DNA of 35,696 nucleotides, taken from positions 1 through 35,696 of IMG/VR virus record IMGVR_UViG_3300007351_000036; one strand, 5' to 3'. The stretch is from a virus. The translations under genes and the position numbers were made by a program. The stretch's first letter is position 1, and every line of letters begins with the position of its first letter. This document shows positions 34,479-35,696 of the stretch, one piece after another. The notes beneath the pieces are model-generated. The model did not search any database. It was given only the letters and a program-made list of their open reading frames with translations, and was not told the DNA's origin.

Positions 34479-35381
34479 TTAGCCCTCCTTCGTCCAGTCG
34501 GTGGACTGGATTGCCGCCGGGCGGTAGTCTGCGAAGTCAATGCCGCCCAGCCAACGCTGGCGGTTCCAGAACTTGGCTGTGTCGCGTAGCTGCCGCTCCG
34601 TCCATCCCGGCGCTACGTAGTCATTGCGAGTCAGTGCCCTGAGTCGCTGGTAGCGCATGGCGTTCATTCTGATCTTCTTCGCCTTCAGCACCTCGAACCG
34701 GTAGAGTGCATCCTCTGGCGAGTCCTCGAAGCCGAACAGCACGTAGACCTGAATCCTGCGGTTGCCGATCCCGGCCCGGTTCAGCATGTCGATGGCCTGC
34801 ATCACGGCCGACTCATCGTCCGTCCTGTCCCACGCTAGCCGCGCCACCGCGAGATCAAGCTCGGCCAACCGGCCTGCATGGTAGGCCGTCAGCAGGCGGG
34901 CATCGAGACCTTGATTGAAGTCGACGCAGGGTACCGGCTTTAGACCATCGATCACCCGGTCGAAGTGCTTGCGGCTGCACGCCAGCAGGTTGTTGTCGCA
35001 GACGATGGGTTTGGGCTCCCAATTGGATAACTCGCGTAGACCACCCTCAATCAACGGCACGGCGCAGAACGGGCAATTGTTTGGACAGCCTCGGCTGGTG
35101 AACGTGGCCTCAGGATTGTGGTGGGGCAGGGCGCTGACCTCGCCATCCAACTCAGCTACCGGCCTACCGTCTTTACCGAATAGTGCGCGTGGATGGAGTG
35201 CTACGGCCGGTCCGCCGGCGCGGACGTGGTAACCCGCCGACTTGAGCCAAACGCAACGCGAGAAGGCGCGCGGCAGCAGCCAAGTAAACGGCACAGAGAC
35301 AAAGGCTGTGTTCCCCTCAACCCATTCGGCGATGCCCTTGCGCCAAGGGGCGTGTTGCTGCCGTTTCCTTCTGCCGCTCAC
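34479..35381 (-). CDS. Radical SAM enzyme
   Basis: 300 residues, GTG 35381 overlapping the preceding TGA as GTGA. The SAM-binding cluster motif is FTSRGCPNNCPFCAVP with Cys99, Cys103 and Cys106 (CxxxCxxC). The N-terminal 90 residues have AFVSVPFTWLLPRAFSRC and YHVRAGGPAVALHP, a possible cofactor or substrate domain, and the C-terminus (LLTAYHAGRLAELDLAVARLA, RIQVYVLFGF) completes the barrel. Substrate is unknown; tRNA or DNA modification, or small-molecule chemistry, are options. Confidence 0.85.
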   Translation of the reverse strand: MSGRRKRQQHAPWRKGIAEWVEGNTAFVSVPFTWLLPRAFSRCVWLKSAGYHVRAGGPAVALHPRALFGKDGRPVAELDGEVSALPHHNPEATFTSRGCPNNCPFCAVPLIEGGLRELSNWEPKPIVCDNNLLACSRKHFDRVIDGLKPVPCVDFNQGLDARLLTAYHAGRLAELDLAVARLAWDRTDDESAVMQAIDMLNRAGIGNRRIQVYVLFGFEDSPEDALYRFEVLKAKKIRMNAMRYQRLRALTRNDYVAPGWTERQLRDTAKFWNRQRWLGGIDFADYRPAAIQSTDWTKEG

Positions 35382-35696
35382 GACTCCACCCTCCTCTTGT
35401 GCGACCGTCCGCCCGGCTTCATCGGCCTAGCCCGATCCACCTTGTTCGCCCGCCGATACGCATACTCGCAGTCGTGGCTACAGTACACGTGCTCGCCCAC
35501 CGCGCTGGGAATCCGCCAGACCTCGCCGCCGCACCAGTCGCACGCGTACTGCTGCGCGGTGCTCACCCGCTCCTCTGAGACGCTCCGCCGCGGCACGCCC
35601 AGCCGATCGCAGATCCGGTCGACCTCTTCGCGGCCGGCTGCTGTCAGCACGTAGTCGCAGCCGTCGCGCACGAGGAGGCCGGCGTCGACGAGCGCT
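35378..35696 (-). CDS. Winged-helix-like plus zinc-finger protein, 5' end cut by the window
   Basis: The frame is open to the right edge, so the true start is outside; in-frame text before the internal GTG at 35671 (ALVDAGLLVRDGCDYVLTAA) is itself the second half of a winged-helix domain. After AGREEVDRICDRLGVP there are CDWCGGEVWRIP and YCSHDCEYAYRRA, a pair of zinc knuckles. It might bind DNA. The frame ends at 35378, overlapping the radical SAM gene by 4 nt. Confidence 0.55.
   Translation of the reverse strand, partial: ALVDAGLLVRDGCDYVLTAAGREEVDRICDRLGVPRRSVSEERVSTAQQYACDWCGGEVWRIPSAVGEHVYCSHDCEYAYRRANKVDRARPMKPGGRSHKRRVES

Noticed and set aside
1-35696. Integrase, CRISPR array, tRNA or rRNA genes
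   Set aside because: None seen on either strand; the lifestyle (temperate or lytic) cannot be decided from the window, although the HTH gene leaves temperate growth possible.

Overview
This window is most of a tailed double-stranded DNA phage (or prophage) genome from a GC-rich bacterium. The head and tail modules lie in canonical order. A tape measure protein of 916 residues, a single tail-tube protein and no visible contractile-sheath gene point to a long non-contractile tail (siphovirus-like), roughly 135 nm by the usual 0.15 nm per residue. Nothing fixes the host: there is no tRNA, integrase or CRISPR array, and the promoter boxes are ordinary sigma-70 type. Almost every gene lies on the minus strand, so transcription runs from right to left. 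The exception is a plus-strand island at about 24.4-25.85 kb.

Late region, read right to left from 23.98 kb to the left edge. A sigma-70-like promoter (TTGACA, 18 nt, TATAGT) is followed by a structured leader of about 180 nt with an intrinsic-terminator-like hairpin. Then come a 41-residue Arg-rich protein, a small conserved phage protein, terminase small and large subunits, portal, a DUF6527-like protein, a small Cys-containing protein, a Mu gpF-like minor head protein, a protease/scaffold fusion with a probable internal scaffold start, a DUF2190-like capsid cement protein, the major capsid protein, connector, closure and tail-completion proteins, the tail tube, a tail assembly chaperone with a -1 frameshift site, tape measure, tail hub, fibres, holin, more fibres and the start of a possible lysin at the left edge. 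Genes are packed with 1-8 nt overlaps, many of the GTGA or TGATG type, implying translational coupling.

Island at 24.4-25.85 kb (plus strand): an unknown gene, a run of competing hairpins plus an 18-bp perfect inverted repeat, a peptidase C26/class I glutamine amidotransferase, and a small helix-turn-helix protein that appears to have a leaderless transcript with an operator-like repeat in its promoter.

Right arm, 25.8 kb to the right edge (minus strand): many very small genes, several with paired CxxC motifs, a Com-like zinc ribbon, two ASCH-domain paralogues, a DUF5131 (phage Gp37/Gp68) protein, a radical SAM enzyme, an MmcB-like nuclease, an SNF2 helicase, an HNH endonuclease and a VRR-NUC nuclease. 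A second promoter with the same architecture as the late one lies at 27.15 kb, and two DnaA-box-like 9-mers lie at 27.96-27.99 kb. This arm looks like the early, DNA-metabolism and host-takeover half of the genome.

The most unusual points are: an in-frame TGA exactly where the Mu gpF family has a conserved Cys; two matched promoter-plus-attenuator modules that suggest antitermination control; a 12-bp palindrome present five times; and an orphan nuclease C-terminus left behind an HNH gene. No stretch without a gene exceeds about 220 bases.
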